This document shows positions 8,588 to 17,573 of a DNA stretch of 41,474 bases, in pieces (positions within the stretch are counted from its first letter, which is position 1; each line of letters starts with the position of its first letter). This DNA comes from Acidobacteriota bacterium (GTDB lineage: Bacteria; Acidobacteriota; Vicinamibacteria; Marinacidobacterales; Marinacidobacteraceae). Location of the stretch: contig VXNL01000049.1 of assembly GCA_009840635.1 (NCBI GenBank), positions 1 through 41,474 on the forward strand, given 5' to 3'. Both the position numbers and the translations under genes were made by a program. The notes beneath the pieces were generated by a model, which did no database searches, was not told the DNA's origin, and worked only from the letters and a program-made list of their open reading frames with translations.

Positions 8588-11500
8588 GGGAGGCTCCGGA
8601 CTCCGACGACGTCGTCGAGGGCGGCGGCGAACCCGGCCCGGGCCTTGGTTCGCGCGTACCCCGCGGGCCGCGGTCCGCAGACCGGGAGGTAGTCGCAGTA
8701 GTCGCACACCCGGTAGGTGACGCCGGGGTTGGGCAGGGCCGGGAAGCGCCCGCCCTGGACCGCCCGGTCGAGTCCGGCGACGAACGACTCGAAGACCGTC
8801 CGCGAGGCCTCGCTCGCGGCGTCCACCTCCGTTTCCAGGTAGGCGCCGCGGATGGTCGCGTAGTAGAGCCGGCCCGAGGCCGCAGGCGACCCGGACAGCG
8901 CCTCGTAGGCAAGGGCGTAGAGGAGCGGCTGGAGGGCGCGGCCCCCGAACAGGATGCTCTGGGTGTCGGTGGTCTCGATCGAGGCGCGTCCGGTCTTGTA
9001 GTCCGTGATCTGCACGGTTCCGTCGGGGAGCCGCTCGACCACGTCGATGGAGCCGTGGAGCCGGAGTCCGCCGGGAAGCACCGCCGCCTCGGTCCGGCTG
9101 GCCGGGTCGGCGGGTTGTTTCGCCCCCATGCCGAAGGTGAGCTCGTTCGCCAGGGGGACGCGCCCGGTCTCCTTGTACCGGTGCAGGAAGCCGCGCAGGT
9201 CGCCGAGCAGCCCGTCCATCTGGTCCCGCCAGATGCGCTCGATCGCCGGCGCGACCCGCTCGCGCACTTCGGCTTCCACCCGCCGGAAGATCTCCGTCAG
9301 CAAATCGAACGCCTCGTCGAGCCGATCTTCCCGAAGCGGGGCCAGCCCGCGCTTCCGGAATTCCCGCCCCAGGTGGAAGAACACGTCGTGCAGGAGGGAA
9401 CCGCGGGTGAGCGGGTCCAGATGGACCAGCGCCTCGGGACGTTCGACCGGCCGCAGCCGGACGAGATTCTTGAGAAAGAACTGATAAGGGCAGGCGGCGT
9501 ACGCCTCGAGGCCGGTCGCCGAGAAGGAACGGTTCCCGGGGCGGTGCCGTTCCAGCGCCTCCAGCGCGGCCTGGTTCGGGTTCAGGAAACCGTCAGGAGA
9601 CTGCCACTTCCACTGCTGGCGCATGTACTCCTGGCGAAGCGCCCGCGCCAGCGCCGGATCGGAGAGCAGATACGCTGCCGCCCCGGCGTCTCCGGCGCGG
9701 GCCTCCGGCCTTCCGAGAGCGGACGCGACTTGCGCCAGATCGAACTCGCGCCGGTCGATCGCGAGCGACGCGTCGCGGGGCGCGCGAATCCCGCGAACCA
9801 CCTTGCTCTCCCGGCCCGCCCGGGAACGGATTTCGGCGAGCGTCGGAATCTTCCCGAGACCCGCCCGGAACGCTTCCGCCAAGTAGTACGACGGCACCTG
9901 GGGGCGGCCCTCGACGAGATTCAGCGAGGAATAGCTGAGCGTGAGTCTCCGGGTGGCTGCGCCGACCCCGATCCGGAGCCGCAGGCGTTCGCGCTCGGCC
10001 AGATCGGAACGCACCGGCAAGTCCGGAGTGAGCGCCGCGCGCTCCCGGTCGAGGAGCATCGGATCTTCGCGGAGCACGCGGGGGAACGCCCGTTCGGAGA
10101 GTCCCGGGACCGCCACCACGTCGAAGGCGAGCCCGCGCGCGGCGTCGATGGGCCCCACCCAGACCCGGCCGTAGCGGCTGCCCCGGGAGCGGGTGACCAC
10201 CTCGGCCAGCCGTCCGGCGAGGCTTTCCCGCACCTCGTCGAGGGTGACTTCGCTCACATCCCGCATCGGGTCCGTTTCCGCCAGGCAGTCGATGACTCCC
10301 TGGGGATGGAGAAGTGCGGCGCGGGCGAGCCCTTCGAGGTGACGCGTCCACTCGGAATAGCTCGCGTGCGGGGAGGGGAGGGCCGCCAGCCGGCGGAGGA
10401 TGGGAAGGGCGGTCTCGGTCAGACGCCGGAGGTCTCCCTGGCGCAGCCGGTGGTGCTCCCGCCTCGCCTCATCCTCCTCCGCCTCTTCGTCCTGCCGCAG
10501 CCGGTCCGCGAAGCGGGCGAGACGTCTTTCCCAGCGGTCGAGACCCCCGATGACCTCGGAATCCAGGATGAGCCGCTCCCAGCGGCGCGGCGCCACGAAA
10601 CCCGGGACCTCCAGCGCCTCATCTCCCTCGGCGTCGGCCTCGGGTAGCCCCGTTGGGGCGGACGGAGTCTCTCCCAGCGACAGATACTCCGCGAACCGCG
10701 TGGCGGACAGCCCCTCCCGCGCACAGTCGAGCAGGACCACAAAGGCGCGCCCGGCCGGATGCGGCCGCCGGGCGCCGGCATCGAAAAACGCCGGGATCCC
10801 GGCGCGTTCGAAGGCTTCCTGAAACGCCGAAGCCTGGCCGGCAGGCTCGGGGAGGAGGACGGCCATCCGGTCGAACGGAACACCTTCGCCCGCCTCGGCG
10901 AGAAACGCGCGGGCGTGCTCTATCGCCTCCGCCGCGGTTCCGGGCGCCGCGATCACGCTGAGCCCGTGGCGTTCCCGGTCGGGATCGGGCCGCCGGGTGG
11001 CGAACAGGTGGCGTTGCGCCGAAGCCACCGCGTCGTCGGGCGGCGCGTCTTCCGAGCCCCCTTCGGTTGCCGGGAGCGGCTCGGCCCCAAGCGCGAGCGC
11101 GGCCTCCTCGGTGGCGGTGTCCCCCTCGGGCAGCGTCAGGAACACCTCGGGGGCGGCTCCAGCCAGGACGCCCGCGAAACGGCGCGCCGCCGCGCCCCAG
11201 AGCGGAACGTCCAGCAGGAGGAGGGGGAGCCCCGCCGGGGGACCGGCGCCGCGTTCGATCCGGCGGGTGGCGGCGGCAAACGTCTCCGCCCGGTCGGCGA
11301 GGCCCACCTCGGCGAGCGTTTCGAGGTACGCGTGGTAGAGCGCCCCGAGGCAGTCGTCCCGGCCGGCCAGCCGGCCGGCGCCGACGCCTGCCAGGCGCAG
11401 TTCGTCGAACGTGGAGGCGAGCCGGACGGCGAGCCCCGGACCCTCGGCGGCTTCGCCGAATCGTCCGAGCGTTCCCTGCCGGCGTGCCCGGTGGATGACC

Positions 11501-11820
11501 CGGACGACCGCCGCGAGCCTCGCTGCCGGGGTGAGCGCCCGGAGCCGGCGCGCCGCCAGTTCGGGGCGCGCGAGGTCCTGGGCGAGAACGAACAGACCGA
11601 AGCGGAAGGCGCCGAGGAGCGCGCCGGAAGGGCCTCTCGTCTCCGCCACCTCGTGGACCATCCGGTCGGCGGCGTGGCGGCCGGCCGCGACGACGAGGAA
11701 CGGCCGCTTCGTGCCGAACCCCTCGAGGAACCGGCGGGCTGCCGCGATCCGCACCGCCGCCCGCGGGCTTTTGACAAATCGCTTCGGCACGGTTCCCACT
11801 TTAGGATTCAAACGCGACAA
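8584..11820 (-). CDS. addB: AddB-type PD-(D/E)XK nuclease/inactive helicase subunit
   Basis: Partner subunit of the AddAB-like recombination nuclease, 1078 aa. The N-terminal part is a degenerate helicase region with no good Walker A, as expected for AddB-like subunits. The C-terminus carries the nuclease and iron-sulfur staple: a first cysteine in AYAACPYQFFLKN near residue 775, the active-site motif ITDYKTGRA near residue 939, then C-x2-C-x5-C in VCDYCDYLPVC near residue 1040. This cysteine spacing matches the AddB [4Fe-4S] arrangement. It is the first gene of the operon; its stop overlaps the addA start by 4 nt. The start is TTG 11820; GTG codons a few residues downstream are alternatives. 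Identification rests on domain order and gene pairing rather than close similarity. Confidence 0.85.
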   Translation of the reverse strand: MSRLNPKVGTVPKRFVKSPRAAVRIAAARRFLEGFGTKRPFLVVAAGRHAADRMVHEVAETRGPSGALLGAFRFGLFVLAQDLARPELAARRLRALTPAARLAAVVRVIHRARRQGTLGRFGEAAEGPGLAVRLASTFDELRLAGVGAGRLAGRDDCLGALYHAYLETLAEVGLADRAETFAAATRRIERGAGPPAGLPLLLLDVPLWGAAARRFAGVLAGAAPEVFLTLPEGDTATEEAALALGAEPLPATEGGSEDAPPDDAVASAQRHLFATRRPDPDRERHGLSVIAAPGTAAEAIEHARAFLAEAGEGVPFDRMAVLLPEPAGQASAFQEAFERAGIPAFFDAGARRPHPAGRAFVVLLDCAREGLSATRFAEYLSLGETPSAPTGLPEADAEGDEALEVPGFVAPRRWERLILDSEVIGGLDRWERRLARFADRLRQDEEAEEDEARREHHRLRQGDLRRLTETALPILRRLAALPSPHASYSEWTRHLEGLARAALLHPQGVIDCLAETDPMRDVSEVTLDEVRESLAGRLAEVVTRSRGSRYGRVWVGPIDAARGLAFDVVAVPGLSERAFPRVLREDPMLLDRERAALTPDLPVRSDLAERERLRLRIGVGAATRRLTLSYSSLNLVEGRPQVPSYYLAEAFRAGLGKIPTLAEIRSRAGRESKVVRGIRAPRDASLAIDRREFDLAQVASALGRPEARAGDAGAAAYLLSDPALARALRQEYMRQQWKWQSPDGFLNPNQAALEALERHRPGNRSFSATGLEAYAACPYQFFLKNLVRLRPVERPEALVHLDPLTRGSLLHDVFFHLGREFRKRGLAPLREDRLDEAFDLLTEIFRRVEAEVRERVAPAIERIWRDQMDGLLGDLRGFLHRYKETGRVPLANELTFGMGAKQPADPASRTEAAVLPGGLRLHGSIDVVERLPDGTVQITDYKTGRASIETTDTQSILFGGRALQPLLYALAYEALSGSPAASGRLYYATIRGAYLETEVDAASEASRTVFESFVAGLDRAVQGGRFPALPNPGVTYRVCDYCDYLPVCGPRPAGYARTKARAGFAAALDDVVGVRSLP

Positions 11821-11856
11821 ATCCTGTCGGCGAGGCGAGCGCCGCCCCCGGATCGG

Positions 11857-13071
11857 CTACCAGGTCTGGGTTTCGTCGGAATGCAGTTTCGGGGGCAACC
11901 GGTAGGAGATCAGCGGGTCGCGCAGTTGCGAGTTGTCCACGAGCGCGGTGAAACGGTCGACTTTCGCCTTGGCTTCCCAGCGCGGCACCAGGCTGCGCAA
12001 CCGTCTCGCGAGGCGGCGCTTGTTCCGGAGGTAGAAGAGCAGGCCCCGGGTGGACTGGGGCGGGTAGTTGAGCTTGTCGGCCAACTCGTCGCCGATCAAG
12101 GCGCGGGACACGCGATACACGTAGCTGGCGAGGTGCTGCCGCTCCCTGGGCTTCCGGATGCCGATCACCACCGGCGCGGAATTGACCAGGGCATTCGCCA
12201 TCACGATGCCCTCGATCGTTGGCCGCGGCTCGCAGGCGATGGCAACCCGGCAGAGCTCGAGCGCGTCAGCCTCGCTCGTGAACAGGATCGTTTCCGGAAC
12301 GCCCATCAGGTGCGCCGAGTAGCGCCAGATCTGGACGAAGGCTTCGCTCTCCTCCGCCGTGGGCTCGGCGCCGAGCCGCTTCGCCGCCTCGATCACCCGA
12401 GCCGAGAAGTTGGCGGCGGCGAGCGAAACGTGCCCGATGTGGATCGGCGTCCCGACCTCTTCCTCGTCCCACTCGTCGGATCTCCTGAGGTGATACCGCA
12501 CCTGGGCGTGGATGAGCCGGATCCTGACGCTCAGCTTCCAGCCTTCGCCGTGACGTTCGAGGCCCCCCGGGATCATGATCTCGATGAGCTGACGGATGTT
12601 CTGGCGGAGACGGCGGATCCCGTGGTCCGTCAGTCTGCCGGTCGTGAAGAACGATTTGCTGATGAGGGTCGTGAAGCCCCAGACAATGCTCGAGCCCACC
12701 AGCGCCTGGACGTAGAGATCCGAGTCGGCGTGGAAGGCGCGGCATCCCGGATAGACGGCCTTCGAATCGAACCAGTCGGGCTGGATGGAACTGGACTCCA
12801 TGAGTTCCCTGAGTGCCGCCGGAGCGTCCCGGAAGCCGGCCGCGTCCTCCTCCATCCCCGCCGTGATGATCTCGTGGACCCGTTTCTGGGGCAGGCCCGC
12901 CATGGACTCGACCGCCGCATCCGCGAGCGGATCCCCCTTCGTGGTGTGCTCGATGTAGCGATGCGCCAACTCCGGATCGGTCCAGCGCGCCCTCCCGTAG
13001 CCGGTGCGGTACGCGGTGGGGACAAAGACCTCCGGAGGTTGCGGCGCGAATCGCTCCTGGCGCGTGGACAT
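11857..13071 (-). CDS. DUF2236 / MpaB-type oxygenase family protein
   Basis: Protein of 404 aa with the pattern of the DUF2236 family, which includes latex-clearing protein and MpaB-type haem-dependent oxygenases. Family-like segments in order are VQALVGSSIVWGFTTLISKSF (about residue 120), RIRLIHAQVRYHLRRSD, PIHIGHVSLAAANFSARV and IWRYSAHLMGVPE; the histidines are candidate haem or metal ligands. The substrate is unknown. I chose ATG 13071 because the open frame upstream (to 13173) runs into a short tandem repeat and would encode a low-complexity leader. A candidate -10 (TATACA) lies about 70 nt upstream. The gene stands alone between the RND operon and addB, all on the minus strand. Confidence 0.75.
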   Translation of the reverse strand: MSTRQERFAPQPPEVFVPTAYRTGYGRARWTDPELAHRYIEHTTKGDPLADAAVESMAGLPQKRVHEIITAGMEEDAAGFRDAPAALRELMESSSIQPDWFDSKAVYPGCRAFHADSDLYVQALVGSSIVWGFTTLISKSFFTTGRLTDHGIRRLRQNIRQLIEIMIPGGLERHGEGWKLSVRIRLIHAQVRYHLRRSDEWDEEEVGTPIHIGHVSLAAANFSARVIEAAKRLGAEPTAEESEAFVQIWRYSAHLMGVPETILFTSEADALELCRVAIACEPRPTIEGIVMANALVNSAPVVIGIRKPRERQHLASYVYRVSRALIGDELADKLNYPPQSTRGLLFYLRNKRRLARRLRSLVPRWEAKAKVDRFTALVDNSQLRDPLISYRLPPKLHSDETQTW

Positions 13072-13076
13072 GCAGT

Positions 13077-13138
13077 GACCGAACGAACCGACCGAACCCA
13101 CCCAACCGATCGAACCGACCGAACGAACCGGGCGAACT
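13077..13138. repeat. Short tandem repeat upstream of the DUF2236 gene
   Basis: About 60 nt consist of imperfect tandem copies of a 4-5 nt unit (GACC/GAAC, as in CCGAACGAACCGACC). On the gene strand it reads as TTCGGTCGG-like repeats and ends about 6 nt before the ATG at 13071, where a Shine-Dalgarno sequence would normally sit. Confidence 0.75.
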
Positions 13139-13143
13139 GTATA
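13138..13143 (-). promoter_or_regulatory. Candidate -10 box for the DUF2236 gene
   Basis: On the minus strand this reads TATACA, a good -10 match, about 66 nt upstream of the chosen start. The -35 position is poor. If used, the tandem repeat at 13077-13138 would form most of the untranslated leader. Confidence 0.35.
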
Positions 13144-13171
13144 CCTGACGCGTTCCGAGGTATGCCCCGTC

Positions 13172-13202
13172 AACGGCCGGGACGGGACGGGACCCGGCCG
13201 TT
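13172..13202 (-). terminator. GC-rich hairpin after the RND operon
   Basis: A perfect 10-bp stem (AACGGCCGGG with CCCGGCCGTT) encloses an 11-nt loop, beginning 14 nt after the RND pump stop codon at 13217. No T-run follows, so it may be a processing or stability hairpin rather than a classical intrinsic terminator. Confidence 0.5.
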
Positions 13203-13216
13203 CTGCCCGGGAGGGG

Positions 13217-16200
13217 CTAGCTCCTGCCCCGCAGCAACAGGGCGGCGTCGTCTCCCAGGCTGTAGAGCGCGGGAACGATGAGGAGCGTCACCAGAGTGGC
13301 GAAGGCGACCCCGAAGGCGAGCGAGGCGGCCATCGGAATGAGGAACTGCGCCTGGATGCTGCGCTCGGCCATCAGCGGGGCGAGCCCGGCGCAGGTGGTC
13401 ACCGAGGTGAGGATGATGGGGCGGAAGCGCAGCGGCCCCGCCGCGAGCACCGCCTCGCGCGTGGGCATTCCGGCGCGGCGCTCCCGGTTGATGAAATCGA
13501 GCAGCACCAGGGCGTCGTTCACCACGATTCCGACGAGCGGCACCATCCCGAAGAAACTGGGGATCGAGAACGGCACCCCCATGATCACGTGGCCGAAGAT
13601 CGCCCCCGCGAGCCCGAAGGGCACCGCGGCCATGATGACGAAGGGTTGCGTCCATGAGGAGAGCGGCACCGCGAGCAGCGCGTAGATGAGGATGAGCGCC
13701 AGCAGCACGTTCTGCTCGAGAGCCTCCAGGGTCTCCGCCTGATCGCCGGCCAGTCCGACGACGTCGAACCGCAGGTCGGGGTATTCGTTGCCGAGATCGG
13801 GAAGCACCCGCGCCTGGACGTCGGCCAGCACCGCCCCGGCGGAGGCGACCCGGGGGTCCACGTTGGTGTGCACGGTGACCGCCCGCGCGCCGTCCACGCG
13901 CCGGATCGCGGCCAGCTTCTCGGCGCGGGCGAGTTCGGCCACCTCCCCGATGGGAGCCACCCCGCCGTCCGCACGCCGGACCCGCATCCCGGTCACGTCT
14001 TCGGGCCGGGTGCGGCCCGATTCCGGATAGCGCAGGAGCACGCGGACTTCATCGCGTCCCCGCTGGATCCGCTGCACTTCCTCGCCGTAGAACGCCTGGC
14101 GCAACTGGCGTCCGAACTCGCCGGCGCCGATGCCGATCCCGGCTCCGCCGGAACGGACGCGCGCCACCAACTCGGGAGCGCTGCCGTCCCAATCGTCCCG
14201 CACCGCACTGACTCCCCCGTACTCGCGGAGGAGGGTCTGCAGGTGCGCGGAAGCCTCGTGCAGCGCCTCCACGTCGTCGCCGCTGATCCGGATCGAGATG
14301 TCCGCCTCCTCGCCCAGGATCGACGTCAGGACCGTCACCTCGCCGCCGTGCGGCAGCGTGCCGGTGAGGCTGCGCAGCCGGTCGCCGATCCCCCGGGCGG
14401 TGAAGCCGGTCCGCTGCTCGGCGGGAATCAGTTCGAGCACCACCTGACCGATGGTGGTCCCGGCCCCGGCCAGTGCTCCGCCGATGGCTCCGCCCGGGCC
14501 GAAGGGAAGCTGCTGGCCGGAAAGCGCCGTCAGGTTCCGCTGCGGGTCCACGCCGTATTCGGCCCGGATGTCGTCCCGGATCCGGACGATCGCCGCCTCG
14601 ACCTCGCCGACGACTTCCGCGGTGGCGCTCGCCGAGGAACCGGGCGGGAGGGACACCTGCACGGTGATCACGTCGCTGTCGAACGGCGGTGTGGTCTCCA
14701 CCGGGACCCAGCCGCCGCCCAGGAGGCCCAGGGACAGCGCCAGCGAGAGGATCCCGAGGGCCACCGTCGCCAGCCGGTTCCTGAGCGACCAGCCGAGCGC
14801 CGGGCGGTAGAGGGCCTCGATGCTCCAGTCGAGAGCGCTCTGGAAACCGGCCCGGATCCGGGCGAGCCGGCGGCTCGGCCGCACCCCGAGGCCGCCGTGC
14901 GCCATGTGGTGGGGAAGGATCCAGGCGGCGTCCACCAGCGAGAAGGCGAGTACCGGGATGACGATGCGGGGGAGGGTGCCCATCAGGTCGCCCCAGATGC
15001 CGGGGAGGCCCAGCAGGGGTCCGAACGCCGCCATGGTGGTCAGGACTCCGAAGGAGGCCGGGAAGAGCACCTGCCGCACCCCCTTGACGGCCGCGGCTTC
15101 CACGCCCGTCTTCGCGAGGGAGACGTGGCGCTGCACGTTTTCGCCCACCACGATGGCGTCGTCCACCACGATCCCGAGGGTCAGGATGAACCCGAACAGG
15201 CTGAACATGTTCACGGTCACCCCGAGCCCGGGCATCATCAGGAACGCGCCGAAGAAGGCCACCGGGAGCCCGGCGGCGGTCCAGACCGCGAGCCGGCTCG
15301 ACAGGGTGAAGAAGAGAACGAGGAAGATGAGGGCCAGGCCCTGCAGCCCGTTCCGGACCAGGACGTCCATGCGGCTCTCGAAAAGCTGCCAGGCATCGAA
15401 CCAGGGGGTCACCGAGACCCCTTCCGGCATGGTCCGTTCGATCTCGCGGACCTCGGCGTGTACCGCCTCCGCGGTCTCGAGGAGCCGGGCGCCGCTCGCG
15501 AGCATCACCTCGAGGAGCGCCGCCGGTTCCCCGTTCATGCGCGCCGACCGCTGCACGTCCGCGAAACCGTCGGTGACGACCGCGACGTCCCCGACCGTGA
15601 CCACGCCGCCGCCGGGTGCGGCGATGAGGGGGATCCGTGCAAAGTCCTCCCCGGTGACCGCTTCCGCCTCCGTGCTGACCCGCAGTTCGCCGCTGTCGGA
15701 GCGGATGGCGCCCCCGGGAACGTCCGCCGAGCCCCGGCGGATCGCCATGGCGACCTGGTCGAACGTCAACCCGAACCGGGTGAGGACCTCTTCGGCGACC
15801 TCGATCGAGATCTCGTAGTCCCGCCCCGACGCGATCTCCACGGTCGCCACCCCGGGGATGGGGGCAAGCGCGTCCCGGACCCGATGCGCCGCCTCGGTGA
15901 GGCTCCGTTCGTCGGCGTCTCCGTGGACCGCGATCCGCAGCAGCAGCGGATCCACCCGCACCTCCGCGATCACCGGTTCCTCGGCGTCCGCCGGCAGGGT
16001 CGTCAGGGACTCCACCCGCTCCCGGATCTCGTCGCTCACGCTCCGGAAGTCGGCCCACCGTTCCACCTCGACGGTGAGCACGCCGACTCCCTCGGTCGCG
16101 AGGCCGGCGATCTCCTTCACGCCCGAGACGTCGTCAAGGGTCTCCTCGAGTCCCAGCAGGACGCTGTCCTCGATCACCTCGGCGCCGGCGCCCGGAAAAA

Positions 16201-16399
16201 CGGTGGTGACGGTCAGGGCCGAGGACCGCGTCTCGGGGATCATCTCCTGCGGGATGCCGCCGAGGGTGAGCAGCCCGCCCAGCGAGATCCCGAGCAGCAG
16301 GAGGTTGGCGGCCACCCGGTTCCTGACGAACCAGGAGATCACGCCCGACTGCGGACGATCCCCCGGTCCGGTGGAGGGCCCCTCCACGTTCGCGTCCAT
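13217..16399 (-). CDS. RND multidrug efflux pump, inner-membrane permease (HAE1/AcrB type)
   Basis: Proton-driven inner-membrane pump of 1060 aa, normal for the AcrB/MexB-like family. The first membrane helix (NRVAANLLLLGISLGGLLTL) is followed by a large periplasmic loop, then the TM2-6 block with LGIVVDDAIVVGENVQRHV. The family duplication repeats this in the second half, ending with FFGMVPLVGIVVNDALVLLDFINRERR. Conserved starts of the porter domains are visible (TVTTVFPGAGAEVIEDSVLLGLEETL; IRRGSADVPGG). It is the last gene of a three-gene minus-strand operon, 7 nt after the adaptor stop. It would work with the adaptor and outer-membrane factor upstream to export drugs, lipophilic compounds or metabolites; the substrate cannot be predicted. 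Confidence 0.92.
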   Translation of the reverse strand: MDANVEGPSTGPGDRPQSGVISWFVRNRVAANLLLLGISLGGLLTLGGIPQEMIPETRSSALTVTTVFPGAGAEVIEDSVLLGLEETLDDVSGVKEIAGLATEGVGVLTVEVERWADFRSVSDEIRERVESLTTLPADAEEPVIAEVRVDPLLLRIAVHGDADERSLTEAAHRVRDALAPIPGVATVEIASGRDYEISIEVAEEVLTRFGLTFDQVAMAIRRGSADVPGGAIRSDSGELRVSTEAEAVTGEDFARIPLIAAPGGGVVTVGDVAVVTDGFADVQRSARMNGEPAALLEVMLASGARLLETAEAVHAEVREIERTMPEGVSVTPWFDAWQLFESRMDVLVRNGLQGLALIFLVLFFTLSSRLAVWTAAGLPVAFFGAFLMMPGLGVTVNMFSLFGFILTLGIVVDDAIVVGENVQRHVSLAKTGVEAAAVKGVRQVLFPASFGVLTTMAAFGPLLGLPGIWGDLMGTLPRIVIPVLAFSLVDAAWILPHHMAHGGLGVRPSRRLARIRAGFQSALDWSIEALYRPALGWSLRNRLATVALGILSLALSLGLLGGGWVPVETTPPFDSDVITVQVSLPPGSSASATAEVVGEVEAAIVRIRDDIRAEYGVDPQRNLTALSGQQLPFGPGGAIGGALAGAGTTIGQVVLELIPAEQRTGFTARGIGDRLRSLTGTLPHGGEVTVLTSILGEEADISIRISGDDVEALHEASAHLQTLLREYGGVSAVRDDWDGSAPELVARVRSGGAGIGIGAGEFGRQLRQAFYGEEVQRIQRGRDEVRVLLRYPESGRTRPEDVTGMRVRRADGGVAPIGEVAELARAEKLAAIRRVDGARAVTVHTNVDPRVASAGAVLADVQARVLPDLGNEYPDLRFDVVGLAGDQAETLEALEQNVLLALILIYALLAVPLSSWTQPFVIMAAVPFGLAGAIFGHVIMGVPFSIPSFFGMVPLVGIVVNDALVLLDFINRERRAGMPTREAVLAAGPLRFRPIILTSVTTCAGLAPLMAERSIQAQFLIPMAASLAFGVAFATLVTLLIVPALYSLGDDAALLLRGRS

Positions 16400-16406
16400 G
16401 CCCGAA

Positions 16407-17573
16407 CTACTCGCCGTCCGGGACCGCCGCCAGCCGCACGGACATCCCCTCGGTGACGATCGCCGGCGGGTTCGTCACCACCCGGTCCCCGTCGTCGAGT
16501 CCCGAGCGGACCAGCAGGTCTCCGTCCCCGGTGGACCAGAACGCGTCCACCTCGCGGATCGTGATCCGGCTTTCATCGTCCACGACGAGCACCCGCCCGT
16601 CCTCGCGGAACGCGCTCCGGGGCACCACGGCGACCTCGGGATACTCCCGTCCCTCGATCTCCGCCCGCACGAACATCCCCGCCACCAGCGGCGGACGGCC
16701 TCCGGTTCCCTCCCCGTAGGGATCCCGGACCTCGATCACGGCCGGGAAGAACCGCGTCGCCGGGTCCACCTCGCCCGCCATCCGCACCAGCCGGCCCTCC
16801 CAGCTCCAGGTGGTCGAGGCGAGTGCCGGACCCAGTACCGCCGTCAGCCGCGCCCGCGGCCCCTCGCCGCCGGAGACGCCTCCGAACGGCAGCTCCATGA
16901 GCTCCAGGGCGGCATCCGGGAGCGATACCCGCATCTCCGCCACGTCCACCGACAGGAGTTCCACCAGCGGCACGCCGGGCGCGGCCCACTCTCCGACTTC
17001 TGCGCTTCGCATGCCCACGAGGCCGGTGTGCGGGGCCCGCACCTCGGTCTTCTCCAGTTCGCTTTCCGCCCGCTTCAAGGAGGCCTCCGCCGCCGCAAGC
17101 CCGGCTCGCGCTGCCGCGAGCTGCGGAACCCGAAGCGCGAGGGGATCCGGTTCCGAGCCTTCCGCCGTCCATTCTTCTTCCGCGAGCCGTGCCAGGCCCT
17201 CCTCCGACTGCAACTGGAGCCCGGCCTGCGCCACCTGACTCCGCGCCACCTCCACCGCCTGCTCGTACGCGAGCGACTCGATCCGGAAGATGGCCGCGCC
17301 TTCTTCCACCCGCGCTCCGTCGCGGAGTCCGGGCGCCGACCAGACGACCCGGCCCGCCACCTCGGCCGCAACCGTGGTCCGGCGGGACGGGCGTACGGTC
17401 CCGTCCGCCCGGACCGTCACCCGCTCAGGACCCACACGGACTGTTGCCGCCCGCACCTCGGGCAGCACGGTTTCGATCTCCTGCGCCTCCGGCCGGGGGC
17501 CGAGCGCCACCAGGAGCGCCAGCAAGGCGCCCGTGCCGATCAGTATCGGGATGAACAGGAACCTCTGCATCAC
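16407..17573 (-). CDS. RND efflux periplasmic adaptor subunit (membrane fusion protein)
   Basis: Adaptor of 388 aa that bridges the inner-membrane pump and outer-membrane channel. An N-terminal uncleaved or signal-anchor helix (FLFIPILIGTGALLALLVALG) comes first. A barrel-sandwich/lipoyl half follows (VRADGTVRPSRRTTVAAEVAGRVVW), then an alanine/glutamate-rich helical hairpin (about residues 105-170), the second lipoyl half (ELEKTEVRAPHTGLVGMRSAEVGEWA), and beta-barrel and membrane-proximal domains (VVPRSAFREDGRVLVVDDES). The start ATG overlaps the outer-membrane factor stop by 4 nt (ATGA), indicating coupled translation. Confidence 0.92.
   Translation of the reverse strand: MMQRFLFIPILIGTGALLALLVALGPRPEAQEIETVLPEVRAATVRVGPERVTVRADGTVRPSRRTTVAAEVAGRVVWSAPGLRDGARVEEGAAIFRIESLAYEQAVEVARSQVAQAGLQLQSEEGLARLAEEEWTAEGSEPDPLALRVPQLAAARAGLAAAEASLKRAESELEKTEVRAPHTGLVGMRSAEVGEWAAPGVPLVELLSVDVAEMRVSLPDAALELMELPFGGVSGGEGPRARLTAVLGPALASTTWSWEGRLVRMAGEVDPATRFFPAVIEVRDPYGEGTGGRPPLVAGMFVRAEIEGREYPEVAVVPRSAFREDGRVLVVDDESRITIREVDAFWSTGDGDLLVRSGLDDGDRVVTNPPAIVTEGMSVRLAAVPDGE

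Noticed and set aside
5477..8692. 1071-codon plus-strand open frame antisense to addA
   Set aside because: It is a shadow frame typical of very high-GC coding DNA. Its translation is low-complexity and Arg/Glu/Pro-rich with no domain, whereas the minus strand has complete helicase motifs.
8578..10647. Long plus-strand frames antisense to addB (8578-10647 and 10759-13281)
   Set aside because: Composition is non-protein-like and they cover the well-supported addB and DUF2236 genes.
13139..13173. Longer N-terminus of the DUF2236 protein from 13173
   Set aside because: The added residues come from the tandem repeat (RPVRSVGSIGWVGSVGSFG) and precede a good family start at 13071.
13868..16456. 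862-codon plus-strand open frame antisense to the RND pump
   Set aside because: Same high-GC shadow effect. The minus-strand frame has all RND family features.
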